From contig VYZI01000035.1 in NCBI GenBank assembly GCA_013397695.1, forward strand, positions 2,894,316-2,958,315: a DNA stretch of 64,000 bases, given 5' to 3'. The translations under genes were made by a program, and so were the position numbers. Shown in pieces: positions 25,685-39,130 of this stretch. This stretch comes from Centropus unirufus. Its lineage: Eukaryota; Chordata; Aves; Cuculiformes; Centropidae. The notes beneath the pieces are model-generated. The model searched no databases. It was not told the DNA's origin and saw only the letters and a program-made list of their open reading frames with translations. Numbering within the stretch: the first letter of the stretch is position 1; the number at the start of each line of letters is the position of its first letter.

Positions 25685-27400
25685 TGTATTGACACCAGGG
25701 CTTGCCCTGACCCAGGTGCAGTACCCTGCACTTGGCTTTGTTAAACCTCATGAGGCTCATAATAACCCATTTCTCAAGCCTGGCAAGGTCCCTCTGGATG
25801 GCATCCCATCTCTCAGGCATGTCAACTGCGCCTCTGAGCTTGGTGTTGTCTGCAAACTTGCTGAGAGTTCACTCAAGCTCACTGTGTCATTGATGAAGGT
25901 ATTAAACAGTACTGGTCCTAGTATGGACTCCTAATGGACACCATTTGTCACTAATCTCCATTGTGAAATTAAGACATTGATCACTACCCTCTAGATATGA
26001 CCATTCAATCACTTCCTAATCAAGCACACAATCCATTCATTAAATCCATATCTCTCCAGTTTAGAGAGAAAGATGTGGGAGACTGTGAGAAAAACCTTAC
26101 AGTAATCCAGATAGACAGACAATATTGGTAACTCCTCCCTTGTCTGGTGATGTAGTCACTTAATCATAGAAGAATATTCAGTTGATCAAGCAGATCTTGC
26201 CCTTGGTGATGCTGTGCTAGTTGTATTGAATCATCTCCCTGTCCTCCATGCACTTAAGCATAGCTTCCAGGAGTATCTGTTCCATGATCTTCCCTGGGAT
26301 AGAGTTGAGGTTGACAGGTTGGTAGTTACCAAGGTCCTCTTTTCTGCCCTTTTTAAAAATGGGTGCAATCTACCCTTTTTCCAATCTCCAGGAGCTTCAC
26401 CCGACTGCCATGACTCTTGAAATGTCATGGCAAATGCCTTGGCAACTACATCAGCCAATTCCCTAGAGACTCTAGGATGCATCATATCATGTAACATAGA
26501 CATACATCTGTTCAAGTTCCTCTGGTGGTCACAAACCTGATCTCTCACATTGGAGGGACTTTAATGCCTCAGACCCCATCTTGTGATTCATCTACTTGAG
26601 AACTGTCAGAAGAAGTGTTGCCATAGAAGAATCAGACAAAAAATAAGATGTTGAGTACTGCATCCTTCTCCTGTTGTTAGCAGTTTGCCACTGTTGTTCA
26701 TTAGGGAATATTCAACTTTTTGGCCCTCCCATTTCTAGCTGATGTCCTTGTGGACTCTCATTTTTTTATGTCCCTTGACAAGTTCAGCTCCAGCTGCACC
26801 TCGGCCTTCCTCACCATCCCTACACAACCAGGCAGGGTGTCTATACTCTTCCCAGGACATCTGCCCCTGCTTCCTCCTTCTTGCCTCTTAATCTTGACTC
26901 AGCCACACTGGTCTCTTGCCTTCCTTTCCTGATTTCTTACACTTGGAGATGAAGAGCTCTTGTACCCTATGCAAAATGTCCTTAAAGATCGGCCAGCGCT
27001 GCTCTGCTCCCTCGTCCCCAAAGACTGTTTCCCAGAGGGTCTTTGTAGGCTAATTTCTTGAAGAGCTGGAACTTTGCTTTCCTAAAATTCAGGCTTCTGC
27101 TTTTACTCTTCACCTGACCCATAATCATCAGGACTGTAAACTCTACCAGTGTTTGATCTCTGCATCCCAGACTGCCTCCAGTCATTGAAAGGACACCTGT
27201 ATTGGTTACCAACAGGTCCAATATCACATCTCCTCTGGTACGGGTTTCTATTAATTTTCCTATATTACAGTCAATGTATTCCAGCCTGGAGCACACCAAG
27301 CTACTTTCCCAGGAAATGCTTAGGTGATAGAAGTCTCTACAGCAGGATGAGAGCCTGTGAGCAAAATGTCTCCTGTAGCTGGAGTAAAAATACTGTGTCA
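25685..27400 (-). mobile_element. CR1 LINE ORF2 fragment, missing both ends
   Basis: Read on the minus strand this is CR1 ORF2 from the end of the endonuclease domain through most of reverse transcriptase. From the 5' side (high coordinates) it shows RGDVILDLLVTNTGVL, GGSLGCRDQTLVEFTVL and NFRKAKFQLFKKL (27299-26982). HPRVSRELADVVAKAF and SWQSGEAPGDWKKG (26548-26231) come next, then translated remnants of the NYRPVSLTSVPGK and catalytic regions with frameshifts. It ends at RDLARLEKWV and FNKAKCRVLHLG (25820-25700). The remaining about 1 kb of 3' coding sequence, the UTR and the octamer tail are absent at the low-coordinate end. Loss of the 3' end is unusual for a LINE and suggests later deletion. 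Stops and frameshifts throughout show it is inactive. Confidence 0.9.
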
Positions 27401-30400
27401 GAGAGGTAGAAAGGAATAAACTAAATAATAGAAGAAGCAGGGCTTAGTAGAAAATTAATTTTATTAAGATGTTGTCTGTGAATTTCCATAGTTTCAAATG
27501 TTTGCTTTAAGATTTAAAAAGTGCATTCTTATCTTTTGAATACAAAACTTTAAATTTCTAAAAACGTGCATACTGCTCAATGTCTGTAATAAAAATGTCT
27601 TGTATCTTTTAAAGCTTATGAGTGTGTGTGTACAAATGGCCCATTTTTTCTTGGTGATCATTCATTTTAGCTCTCCTAATCATCACCTTAGGTCTCTTGC
27701 CTGTTTGTGTGTTGTTTCCTTCCTCTCTCTTCTGTAGGGCGATCTATAGCTCTAGCAAGAGAAAGGTCAAGTTGCGATGAGGAGAAGCATAATAACTTCA
27801 CATCTCAATGTACATTTCTTCTTTCTTGACAAATGACCACCATTTCACCTGAGAATTTCCTGCATCACATGGTCCCCTTTGACCTTTTGGTCAATAAATA
27901 ATGCATTCTCTCTAAAGTAATTGAACTACCTTATTTGGCTGCAAAATCCCTTTAAACTAGAAAGCATGTTACATAGTATAGTGAAAAATTACACTGCGGA
28001 AAGACTCCAGCTTTTCTACAGCTTTTGGATGAAAACAGATTCCTTCTTGTGATAATCTTTTTTTCACACTACCCAATAACTTCATCTGAACTGAACCAAT
28101 AAGCCTAGTGTTTCATAGACCAGGTGGGATTTTTATTTTTTAAGGATAACTTGGAGAAGTGTCTAGCACCAAAAGGATTTTAATCTGAATGTAATTCCTG
28201 GGGGCTTATTTTATCACTGCAAAGTGACTTTGTCTGGGAATGTACATTCATAATTTATCATGTTAATAACAATTTGTTAGCTGTCTCACCTCACCTCCCT
28301 CTCCCACACTCCCCCTGAGATGGTGCTAAAATTTAGACCTAAGCTCACAACAAAATTGACAAGACCTATTCACATGCTAGAAGATACAACCTTCCATAGG
28401 GTTCAGAACCATTTCTAGGTTTCGGAAGTGACTATAGGAGTCTACGCAGGGTATAGAACTGTTAATCATTCTAAGAGCAAGATATTCCACACTTTAGGAT
28501 CAGTCAGTGAGATAGATGATAGTGCAGGCCTTCTGTCCACTTCTAAAGAATTTGTTCCTACAAATAAGTGGCCTTTTCCAGTAATTTAAAGAAGAATTTA
28601 AAGAGTCCATAATAAATAGACTACAAAAGCTGAGCTGTTTTTTTCCAGTATTTTGAGTTATTTTATGCTTTTTTTTCTGTACAATGTAACTAAATCTAAA
28701 ATCCTGGACTTTTTAATGGTGTGTCTTAGCGTTTTCTAAAGAGATCCTTGACCAAATAGGCACTAGTTTTTTAACCTTAAGTGTGAGTCAATAAAGTGCT
28801 TTGCCCAGAAATAATACACTATATTTCCTACAGCATGGTGCTGAGTAGTTTAGGAACACCTAAATTGTTGAAATAGACTATGATTCAAACATAAAGTATT
28901 GCTCCATGAAGATTGTTGTATTACAACTGAGCATTCCCGTGTGAAAAAATACCATTTTTCTATGCTTTTTATTCTTTTTCTTTTTTTTTTTTTTGTAACA
29001 GAAACTGTACCTAAAAGTGCTAGAGCTTTAAGCTAACAGGAAATTGCCCTGAAACCGAAAACCTCCAGGAAATTGACTGGACATACTGCATGCAACATCC
29101 AAGGCATTATGTCTTGGTTCTGTTTCTTGGGTTTTAGTGTTGATGATTTTTATTACACCCAGCCACAGATACATGTCTCTGAATGGAGTTTTGACCAGCC
29201 TTGAGGACAATAATAACATTAGATACATCAGAAGGAGCTCTCACAGTAGCCAAGAGGTCAGTTGCTCTCTCCAGTATGCCTATTGTTGAAAAATACCTTT
29301 TAAAAGAAAATCATTACAATGGTCTTCCATGTGATGCCTACAGAGGAATCATTTATAAATATCCTAGCAAAATATTGTTAAGAAGTGGTACTGAAAGAGA
29401 GATATTTCATCTTCCATCCAGCTATTTCAGGGCAAAATCTTTCATCCAACAAATCTCCCAGTGCTCTGATCGATAACACTGTTCAGAATGGAAATAAGAT
29501 TTCATCAAACACTTCAAAACCCGTGTTCTAGGTTCTGAGAGTAGCCACGGGTGTAGTGAAGTTTTGCTCTACTGCACAATCCTTTGGTTGAGCCCTGCCA
29601 AACTTCTGTATGGACACAAAGACTTACAACAAGGCTACAGTTCAAATATTTGCCTTTTCTCTTACTGAGGATCAGTTCAGTATTTCTACAAAAAACTTAG
29701 AGGTCAGACATGGTCGGATCTTCATGGCTGTCCAGATTTTACTAGTTTCTGGGTCATAATCCTTTCCAGATGGATTGCAATTTATCACTTCTTTACAGTT
29801 GGTCATAAAATATTTGGCTTTATAACACATGCTTCTGCTTTTGCAATCTGCTACTTTGTTTGCCCTTGTTATTGTACCTGTGAGTGAAAAGCTCCTCTTA
29901 TAGCAGCCACCAGATTTTCCTTCTCCAAATGTAGTAAAAAGATTTACATACAGACAGAGATCACCTTAGTTAGTCATTATGAAAATGATCTTTTGTCCAT
30001 ATTTGAAATAAGGATGTAAAGAAAAGTTAATGGATGTCCTTATGCTAGTTTTTAGAAGTGCCCTTTTGAGAAGGAATTATCCCCATTGAGTGAGAACTGG
30101 TCTTCCTGTGTTAGGGAGTCAAGCAACAGTCATGCTTACCATATGATACTAATATATTTGTAAGGAGTTCTGAAAACCTTAAGAAGAAGGATCACAGTGA
30201 TAGTCTATTTATCGAAGGTGGCACAGTCCTTGGACAATTCTGTGGAACAAGAAATGTTATGTCAGCAGAACATACAGTAAGAAAATATACCATAAGATAT
30301 TTTCTTGGTGTCTGAAACAGCACATCATTTGTAGATAAATAGGATATTCTCCTGTTTAACCTTAAGCAATCACAAGCCTGTGTTAAACGTCTGGTCTTTG

Positions 30401-33026
30401 TTAGTTCCCAATACAATCAATAGATGCTGAATTCATGACAGGATGTCTGTGAGCTTTAGCTGTGATGGATCCACCAGATGATGGGGAAGCTCACAGAGCA
30501 GCCTCAAAGCTGTGGTGACAAATGCATCATAATTATCAACTCTTGGCATGAGATTGAACATTTTTGTCTTTGTTGAAAGAAAAAAATCAAGATATTTAAT
30601 TAAAAAGGAATCCACTCTGAGTTGTTTAGAAACTGAAGGGGGGGAGGTATTGTTCTTTAACCTATGCTCTTTTAAAATTTATTTCTTTGGCTTACATTTA
30701 CATGAAATATATGCAGGTAATGAAGGGATTTAAGAGAGAGAAGAAACCTACTCTTTGTTCTTGAATGTTTCTTATTTCACTGAAAACTTACAGGTTAACA
30801 TGTAAAATTGAAATTATTTTTGTTTTGCTTTACATCTATAAGACAGAGCAGAATGATTTTGGGTCAAAATGAAAGTTGTTTTTAATTTAATTTGTGAGTA
30901 CTGGGAAAAGTTAAATTAGTAAGTGCTAAATCAGGGCAAATACTCTGCTGTGAAGTATTTCTTCAGTCAATCTAATCTGTTGGGTTTTTTTGGTTTTTTT
31001 TCCATGAATTGCAAAACACCATCTTCCTTTGAGGTACAGACCTTAGCTGAGGGGTCACGAAGCAACCTCCAGCCTTCTCCTTCAGCTACTAAATATATAT
31101 TTTCCTCTCTGTTTTGCTTGGGGTCCAGTCAGACAGATTCTAAATATGACAGCACTAGTGAATCCAGTCACTTTCTCTAGATGCTCCTCTGCATGTCTCA
31201 CACCACTTACCACTACAGCTACCTGCTGGCTGAGCTCCTCATGGGATATCTCCCTTACCCATTCCAGGCTAAAACTGATCAGAACTGTAAAAGTTATTTA
31301 ATCTAGTTAAGCAAACCAGGCTAATTCATTCCCCAAATAGTTTAGAAATCAGTCACAGAAGGAGTCCTGCTTATGAAGATTGTTTCCCCAGGCTGCAGGG
31401 AAGTAATGAGCTTTAGCGGGGAGCTACAGCAGCAAATTTTGAACCACCCCAGATGGGCAGGATAAAAGATGTGAGATCCTGGCTCCATACATTAATGATG
31501 CATTATCCCAGACTAATGAGGGCCTGAATAAAAGAAGAATGGCACCATCAAGCCAATTCCCTGTCTTTAATAAAAGGCTGCATTTTTTTTCAAGTCTCAA
31601 GGACAGCTAAGCAGGGCCCTGGGGTTTCAGGCCCATGCATCTTTCCTTTTTTCTGCTTTTTTTAAATGAGGCAAAACGTTACTTTAAAGTTATTTGCACC
31701 TACAAATGGAGACAAAACAGACAATTATGTTTGTTTAAATGTTGACAGTCTGACAAGAACAAAGCCAGTTTGACTAATTCAAGTCCTCTTTTTCCTCAAC
31801 ACATGAACATTCTGAGCAAAAGAATCTGGCACTGGAAAGAATGTGCCAAGACCAACTCAGAGAAGCTATTATTTATATAGTACAATATGCTCATATCATC
31901 AAGACCATGCCCTCTGAAATATACACCTCAGCTTGAGCTGTCAGCATCTACAAGAAAGGAGATGATAAAAAATAATAAAAATGGGATGCCAGCATGTTCA
32001 AGTATTGCTGCTATATTAATAAATTTTCACTGAGTAGAATTGCTGATTTTTACCTATAATATAATTAGCATCTTCCAGATGTACTTCTACTGTCATCAAG
32101 CTATAGAAGTATAGATTGGTTCATATGTACTCCTAATGCAATCCAAAGTAAACAGCAGCATCTACTGATGCCTCCAAAGAACAGGGAGCCACCACTGCTC
32201 ACATTATTGTATTAGGACAGAAGACACTGTTTAATTAATAAGGAAATTAAAACCACACCATTTTCTTGATGTGATTCTTCTTATTTTTACCATTGTCCCT
32301 TCCATTGTTCAGTTGAGGAGTATAGCGATTAATGTAACAGCTTCATGGAGATGAGGGAGATGTGATATTACATTTTTATTTAAAGTCTAAACTCAGGTAG
32401 TAGGAGTAATTTTTCTAATCTGGGTAGTGTTTATTGGTTATGCCTTTTTTTTGAGAATGAAGCAACTTTACACCTCTCCAGACTAAATTTAAAGTTCTCA
32501 ACAGAGTGCCCCCATTCTTACATCTCCCTACATACATTTCGTGATTATTTTGTTCTTTGGAGGTAGAAGTATTTAAAGAATTTCAAACTCTCACTAAACA
32601 AACACTTTGAAAATAGTGATCAGGTTAAAAATGGTTGCAACAGACAGCTTAAATGAATTTTCACAGATTTTGCTAGAGTTAGAAAGAAATAGCATTCCAT
32701 TAACACCCTTTACACTTTAAAGTGTGAATAAGACAGAGAAAGTATTCTCTGAAGATGCACTTCAAAAATACTCCAAGAGAATAGAGAGATGACCGATGGA
32801 AGAAACCAAGAAAGGCAGCAGTTACACAGTGGAGCGCTGTGATCTTTCTGTTTCTATAGAGATCAAAGCAACAGAATCTGCTCAGCTGGGCAGGATTCAG
32901 CCTCATTCTGTCCCACCTGAATAATAAGAACTCTCACCTTCCCATGTTTGTTTTTGAAAGCACAGATGGGTTCTTCAGGCTAAAAAAACTCCTTGACATC
33001 CTAATACCTAATAACAAAAAAGCTTG
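27401..33026. other. AT-rich non-coding DNA, no gene seen
   Basis: No supported gene, RNA or mobile element. It contains poly-T runs (for example about 28980-28994) and ordinary AT-rich sequence. The short open frames have no recognisable domains. Confidence 0.5.
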
Positions 33027-33340
33027 TTTTCTTTCTTTCTCTCTTTCTCTCTTTCTCTTTCTTTCTTTCTCCCTTTCTTTCTTTCTTGCTCTCTCTTTTT
33101 CTCTCCTTGTCTCTTCTCTTTCTCTCTTTCTTCCTTGCTCTCTCTCTTCTCTTTCTCTCTCTCTTTCTTTCTCTCTTTCTCTCTCTTTCTTCCTTTCTTG
33201 CTCTCTCTCTCTCTTTCTCTCTCTTTTTTTCTTTCTTTCTCTCTCTCTCTCTTTCTTTCTTTCTTCCTCTCTTTCTTTCTTTCTTTCTCTCTTTCTCTCT
33301 TCTCTTTCTCTCTCTCTTTCTTTCTCTCTCCCTTTCTCTC
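33027..33340. repeat. 314-bp polypyrimidine (CTTT/CT)n tract
   Basis: The plus strand is almost pure C and T, built from interspersed CTTT, CTCT and CCTT units, with only five isolated G interruptions and no A. Open frames of 93-158 codons on both strands through it (Ser/Leu/Phe-rich on plus, Arg/Glu/Lys-rich on minus) are artefacts of a repeat that cannot form stop codons. Such a long homopurine-homopyrimidine tract can adopt triplex (H-DNA) structure and is usually length-polymorphic. It ends exactly where the CR1 copy begins. Confidence 0.95.
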
Positions 33341-34475
33341 AAGGCTTCCCCAGAATTGGCCGCATGATGGCACTCAGAGAGTTGTGGTCAACGGCTCGAT
33401 ATCCAAGTGCAGACCAGTAAGGAGTGGCCATTCTCCAGGGTTTGCTATTGGGACTGGTGTTGTTTAATATCTTTGTTGCAGACATGGTCTGTGGGATTTA
33501 GAGCAACCTCAGCAAGCCAGGGATGGCAAGATATGTGGTGCAGTCATCATGCTGTAGGGCAGGGACGCCATCCAAAAGGAGCTTGACAGGCTTGATAGGT
33601 GGGGCTGTGTGAACCTCATACAGTTTAACAAGGATAAGCGCACAGTCCAGCACCAAACACAAATACAAGCTGAGCAGAGAATGGACTGAGTAGCTCTGTA
33701 GAGGACTTTCAGGTGCTGGTGGATTGAAAAAAACATGACCTGGCAATGTGTGCTTGCAGCCCAGAAGGCCAACCATATCCAGGTCTGCATTAAAAGCATC
33801 ATGGCCACCAGACTGAGGGAGGTGATTCTGTCCCTCTACTCTGCTCTCGTGAGACCTCATCAGGGGTAGTGTGTTCAGTTGCCTCAGCACAGCAAGGGCA
33901 TGGATCTGTTAGAGTGAGTCCAGAGGAAGGCCACTAAGATTATCAGAGAGATGGAAGACATCCCATAAGTGGACAGGCTGAGAGAACTGGGGTTTTTCAC
34001 CTAAAGAAGAGAAGGCTCCAGGGAGACCTGAAGACTCTTCCAGTACTTATAGGGGGCCTACAGGAAAGCTAGGGAGGGTTTCTTTATCAGGGAGTGCAGT
34101 GATCAGATGAGTGGTGACAGTTTTAAGCTGAAAGAGGATAGATGTAGATTAGATATTAGAAATATTCTTTTTTACTTTGGGGGCGATGAAGTACTGGAAC
34201 AGGGTGCCCAGAGAAGTCATGGAAGCCCCATTTCTGAAGGGATTCAAGGCCAAGGTGGATGAGGCATTGAGAAATCTGATAGTGGAAGGCATCCTTGTCC
34301 ATGGCAATGGTGTTGGAACTAGATGATCTTTAATGTCCCTTCCAACCCAATCCTTTCTATGAGTCTATGATTCTATGATTCTATGATTCTATGATTTTGT
34401 GATTTTATGATTTTATGATTTTATGATTTTATGATTTTATGATTTTATGATTTTATGATTTTATGATTTTATGAA
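33341..34475 (+). mobile_element. CR1 LINE, 5'-truncated, with 3' tail
   Basis: The sequence starts within the reverse-transcriptase domain, at a phrase coding RVVVNGSIS, and runs through the CR1 C-terminus and 3' UTR. Recognisable pieces include ATCTTTGTTGCAGACATGG (RT strand after the catalytic motif) and CATCCAAAAGGAGCTTGACA. They are followed by GCTTGCAGCCCAGAAGGCCA, GTGATTCTGTCCCTCTACTC, GGATCTGTTAGAGTGAGTCC and TTGGAACTAGATGATCTTTA. It ends in the octamer tail. Multiple stops and indels mark it as dead. The 5' junction falls at the edge of the polypyrimidine tract. The 130-codon and 99-codon minus-strand frames across it are antisense shadows. Confidence 0.93.
34356..34475 (+). repeat. 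Expanded CR1 octamer tail, 15 units
   Basis: Fifteen consecutive 8-bp units follow the CR1 3' UTR without indel. The first is TCTATGAG. Four TCTATGAT copies follow, then TTTGTGAT, eight TTTATGAT and a closing TTTATGAA. Ordinary CR1 copies, including the others in this window, end in about one to four units. The C-to-T variant unit has been amplified separately from the ancestral unit, so the tail has become a microsatellite. Confidence 0.95.
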
Positions 34476-37400
34476 CTAGTATGTAATAGAATATGTTTCA
34501 TCTCCAGCCAAATGATCAAGGTACTCAACTGAGTGAAAGTTTTAATATGCTATTCTACCTCCTTCAGTGCCTGGAACATGCAATGCGCCATTCTTCACCC
34601 TGCTAAGGCAACGCTTTGTCACCTCTGGCATCAGAATGAGGTTCTAGGGCTGTAGGAGGGCCAGGGACATCCGGTGGAGCACTGGTACAGAATCATCAAT
34701 GTTATGTTACTCTTTTCATACTCCCTGGCACAGCTTGTAAGAACAAGCATTCTCCCAGAAAAAGCTTTGCATAGCTTGAGGGGATAGTCTTGGCATAAGC
34801 TGTCAGCCAAGATAAAATAAAGCTTTTGCTGCAGAAGTTCACTTCTATGGGAACATGTTAGGTTGTACATTTTATTGTTGGGGCCAGCAATCATTCCTTG
34901 GTAAGCTCTGTCTGTTTTAGTAGGTAGCCAGTCCTTACACAGATGAGGTTTGTACTGAGGAACTTGTGTGAAAAACTATATGTTTTGGACATTGTTTTTT
35001 CTTGAACTGAACAGTTTTTAGAGGTGAGCATGCAATCAATAATTGTGCTTCTGGAGCACGTCAGGTTTGCCTGATCCAAAAGGCAACTTAGGACTGGTCT
35101 GTGTCATGAAACAAAGCTCAGTAAATGAAGATTACTGAGACCTTTGTTCTAAAAATGTGTTCTGGATCTGAATTAGACAGATAATGTAAATGCCCCGACA
35201 ACCTGAAAAACTAGGTTTTTGTACAGGTAAAGCAAACCACAGGTGAAGTCTGATTATTTCCTGGTTACCTGTCTTACCTTTCTAATTCAGATAGGTTAAG
35301 CCAAGATAGCTAGGAACAGTTCTAAGCCTTTGTTAACCTTACTTGCATGCATGTGACTCCTCTATTACTGTAAAGAAATAACTAAACTTCAGTTGAGAAG
35401 TATAGTAGGTGGTCTGAATTTGGTTCCCTTCATCCTTGCGCAGTATAGCATGGCTCTGGAAAACCTGTATATTTCTGTGGTTTTTGAAGCATTAGAGTAT
35501 GCTGGGGAAGAATAGCAGTAAAGGTATCCTTGAAAAGGGAATATTTTTTTTCTAGTAAAATATTTAGCTGATATTCGATGTAAATTTAGTGGGCCTCTAG
35601 CTGAAAGAACGTGTCTCCTCCCCCTTGGACTCTCTTCAGCTCACAAATCTCCATCTGCTAATTGGTCTTAATTCACAGAAAAGAATGACATCATAGAACA
35701 TGGAAAATTCTGAAATGATACATCGATCCATTTTCATGTTTCAGGCCAAAAAACGCATTCTCTTAACCCAGAAAACTAGGTAACCGAATAAGTAGTTTTC
35801 AAAACTAAAACCAGAAGGTAGTGGGAGGGTTTTTTTGAAAAAGAGATTGGGAAGTCAATTTATGAAACATGACTGTGAAGTAGTAAAAAAGGGGTTTTGC
35901 TCAGCAATTGTACACATTGTAGAATAATCAAAATCAGTACTCCCTCAACAATAGGAGCTGGTAAAATAATGACATAGTTAATATGTTTTCCATGCCTTCT
36001 CATTCTGTAATTAATGCCTTTTTTTCTATGTTAAAGTGAGTCCTTCTGCATTAATATAAGCTGCACTTTGAAACTAATCCCTCAGGTTTTCAGTCAGAAA
36101 AAGTTCTTGATAAAAAAAATATTAAAAAGCCCTTTAGGGACTTTAAAGTCAGAATGAAAATTGTAGCTTGCTCTGCCTCAGATTTTTCCACTCATTTTCT
36201 TTTTGTATAAGGCCCGAACTTCATCAGTAAAACTAAATGATAATAACACATTAGCCAAGACACTTCTGCACAAAACCTCTCCCATTAACACACTAAACTT
36301 CACTCCCACAGAATTAAAGATTAAAAATAAACTAATTACCCAGAATTTAGCATCCTAAGTAACCAGTTTCAGCCACCTGGCTCACAGCTGCTATGGAAAC
36401 TACTCAATTTATCAAACTAAGGGTTTGTGGATTTTTTATTTCCTAATTGTTTAAAGGAAAAGAGAAAGGAATGAAAACCACTACACACTCAATAGGAACA
36501 TCCTTCCTTTCTGAAATATTCCAGAGAGATTTTAATCAGTCCAGAATGTTAACATATGAATACTACTATTGCAGAGAAGTCCAAACTTATAATAAGATGG
36601 TGAAAAACTTTTATCCTCTTCTTTGGCCCACTAGTGCCATAAACATATGTACACCTGGTACAAAAGTTTATCCTTTGTGCAGCATTTGGTGAAAATCACA
36701 GTGAATCAATGACAGCTTCAGCTGTCTTTTGCTCTGTTTCCATCATATTGGTGAGGATGAATGAGCATTTCGAAGCCAAAAAATACCCCAGCCTATGTGT
36801 GTAAAGTTCCGCACCAATAAATTATAAGTTTGCTGACACGTGGTCACATTATATGTGTGAGAAACATGAAGGTGTATGTCTAGAAACATGCTTTGTATTC
36901 ACCTGTGACTTTAAACATATTTGAAGGAGACTAGAATTACAATGCTAATTTGATATATCTCAACCTTTTCCAGAGAAATTAAAGAAATTAGGTAGTATAA
37001 GCCTCACAGGATCCTTGAAAAGCCAAATCTGCATTGTCTTTAATTATACCAATTAAATGGCTTATTGATAATAGTGTTAAGCTTTACTCCTGGTTTTGAC
37101 GGACCTGGAAAGAGTAACACTATAATGCACAAAAAGAGAAAACATGAGATAATATAGAAGCTGGATAACTGGTAGTCCAAATTTAGATCTCAACAATTAA
37201 TCATTATCAAGTGATAATGTTTCTGTGTACTGCAGTTATATGGACTAGGTCCAAAATTTTTAGTAATTCAACCTCCAATCTATAAACAAATATAGTATAA
37301 GTTCTTATAGCCTTGGCACATTACACAAAATTTGGCCCACATCAGTTAACATGATAGCCCTACAGGTGTCTACTTGGTAAGCTGAGCTTGTTAAAATAAA

Positions 37401-39130
37401 ATGTTCTTTAATACTGCCAGGTAGAAAATTGCATATCCAGGGCCAAGGAATGAAAGATACATTTACAGAACTTTCAAAGAAGAGGCAGGCTGAACTAGAA
37501 ACCTGACACAGATTAATTTCGCTGAAATTTAACTGTCTGAAAATGTAGTAGCTCTCTGTGAAAACAAGGGACAGAGATTTATCTTCGGGGGACAGTTCAC
37601 GTATCTCTGTTACAAACTTGTCCCAAAACAGAATGAATCACTTTCTGAAAATGCCTGGTTTACACTCTTGGCAACAGAGATAAATCTAAAAATTTTAAAC
37701 TATCTGTCTTTGTGTGAAAATACGATCAGGGTGGCTTCAGAGCCAGGACAAAGACATGCCTTACACTGCTGTGGCTGTTTCCTTCCAGTTCTCTCCTTTT
37801 CTCAGTAACTTGTTGTGAACTTTTCTTACTTTGTTCTTGTCCTTGTACAAAAAAAATCTTGAAGAATCACAGTGAATTAACAATTAAATACAGGTTCTCA
37901 TGTGAAGCTAAGGCCAAAGAAAATCTAGTGTGAATCATAGCTTCATAAGTCACAAGATGATGAATAGAAATGGTACATAGAAAGATATCTTTCGTTTTAT
38001 ACATAAAACACTGGTGAAACAGACATGAGAATACTGAATGTGAGTCTAATTTGTACCATTTTCAAAATCACGTTGAAAAATTGGAGAAGATACAGTGAGT
38101 AACAAAACCTACGCTGTTTCAAAGGCTGGAGAAAAGCTCCTAGCAAAAATCTCAGAGGTCAATTTAACTTAGTGGAACAACCTATTGAGCAAAATCTTGG
38201 TAACAGTGTGTAGGTGGTTTCATGGACAAAACAACATACACTAAAGGATTAGGAGATGCAATAGTTCGCCTTATTTCTAAGCTCTGTTGAATACAGAGAC
38301 ACAGTGCATCTCTATCTTACGGTACAATTGGTGTAATGTACAAGAAGATAATAACGTATGAATATGTTGATCTTGAGCCAGGTGGTATCATGTGTACCTT
38401 ATGCATCACTGGGAGGTTCTGGGAAAAAAGATCAACATTTCTGGCTTGGAAATGGTAACTGGTAATGTGGGTTAATTTATCTGGACGTCAAGACTTATTT
38501 CTTTGGATATCATAAAAATTGAAACAAAGGCATCCAAATGGAGAAACATCTAGTCCATATCACACTGATGTATTCATTTCCATTTTTTAGCGAGTTATTT
38601 GATCTAACTATGTAGCCAATAAATGTTAAGATGAAAAGTACTCAGGCAAACACACAGAACAGTAACAGCTTTTCAAATATTTATGTTTTCGTCTAACTTT
38701 TTTTTTCTTTTTCAAACTATCAAACGTCATGAGTCTGCATTAAAAAGGAACTTCTATGCCAGCAAAAAATTTCAGATCTTTCAAACTAGAAACTTAAATG
38801 CCTTTACCTTTTGTATTACTTCTGTAATTTTCATAACTGGCATTCCACTGAGACTGGTATGTGTGCTGGCTGGAAGTGGGTAATGGTCCCACAAGAATAT
38901 GCTTTGTTGTCTTAGAATAAATATAGGCATGCATTAGCTGGAAAGCATTGTGGGAGAAATTTAATTCTCAGACTCTCAATATTTCATTGCAATCAGGCAT
39001 TGTGATTACTTATTTGTATCATAGTAGTGTGTAGGGTGATTGAGGCTGATGTTACTGAAGGCAGTCGAAGATTCCACAGCAAAATAAAATCTTTCCTACA
39101 GGAATTCTTTCATAAAACTCTGAGATAGGA
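34476..39130. other. AT-rich non-coding DNA, no gene seen
   Basis: No supported gene or named repeat. A short perfect hairpin, GACAGC-TTCA-GCTGTC, lies at 36711-36726. The open frames are short and featureless. Confidence 0.5.

Noticed and set aside
33001..33467. Open frames of 93-158 codons on both strands, rich in Ser/Leu/Phe or Arg/Glu/Lys
   Set aside because: They are a consequence of the pyrimidine-only repeat, which cannot encode stop codons; they have no start context or non-repetitive sequence of note.
33498..33890. 130-codon minus-strand frame
   Set aside because: Antisense shadow of the CR1 copy at 33341-34475.
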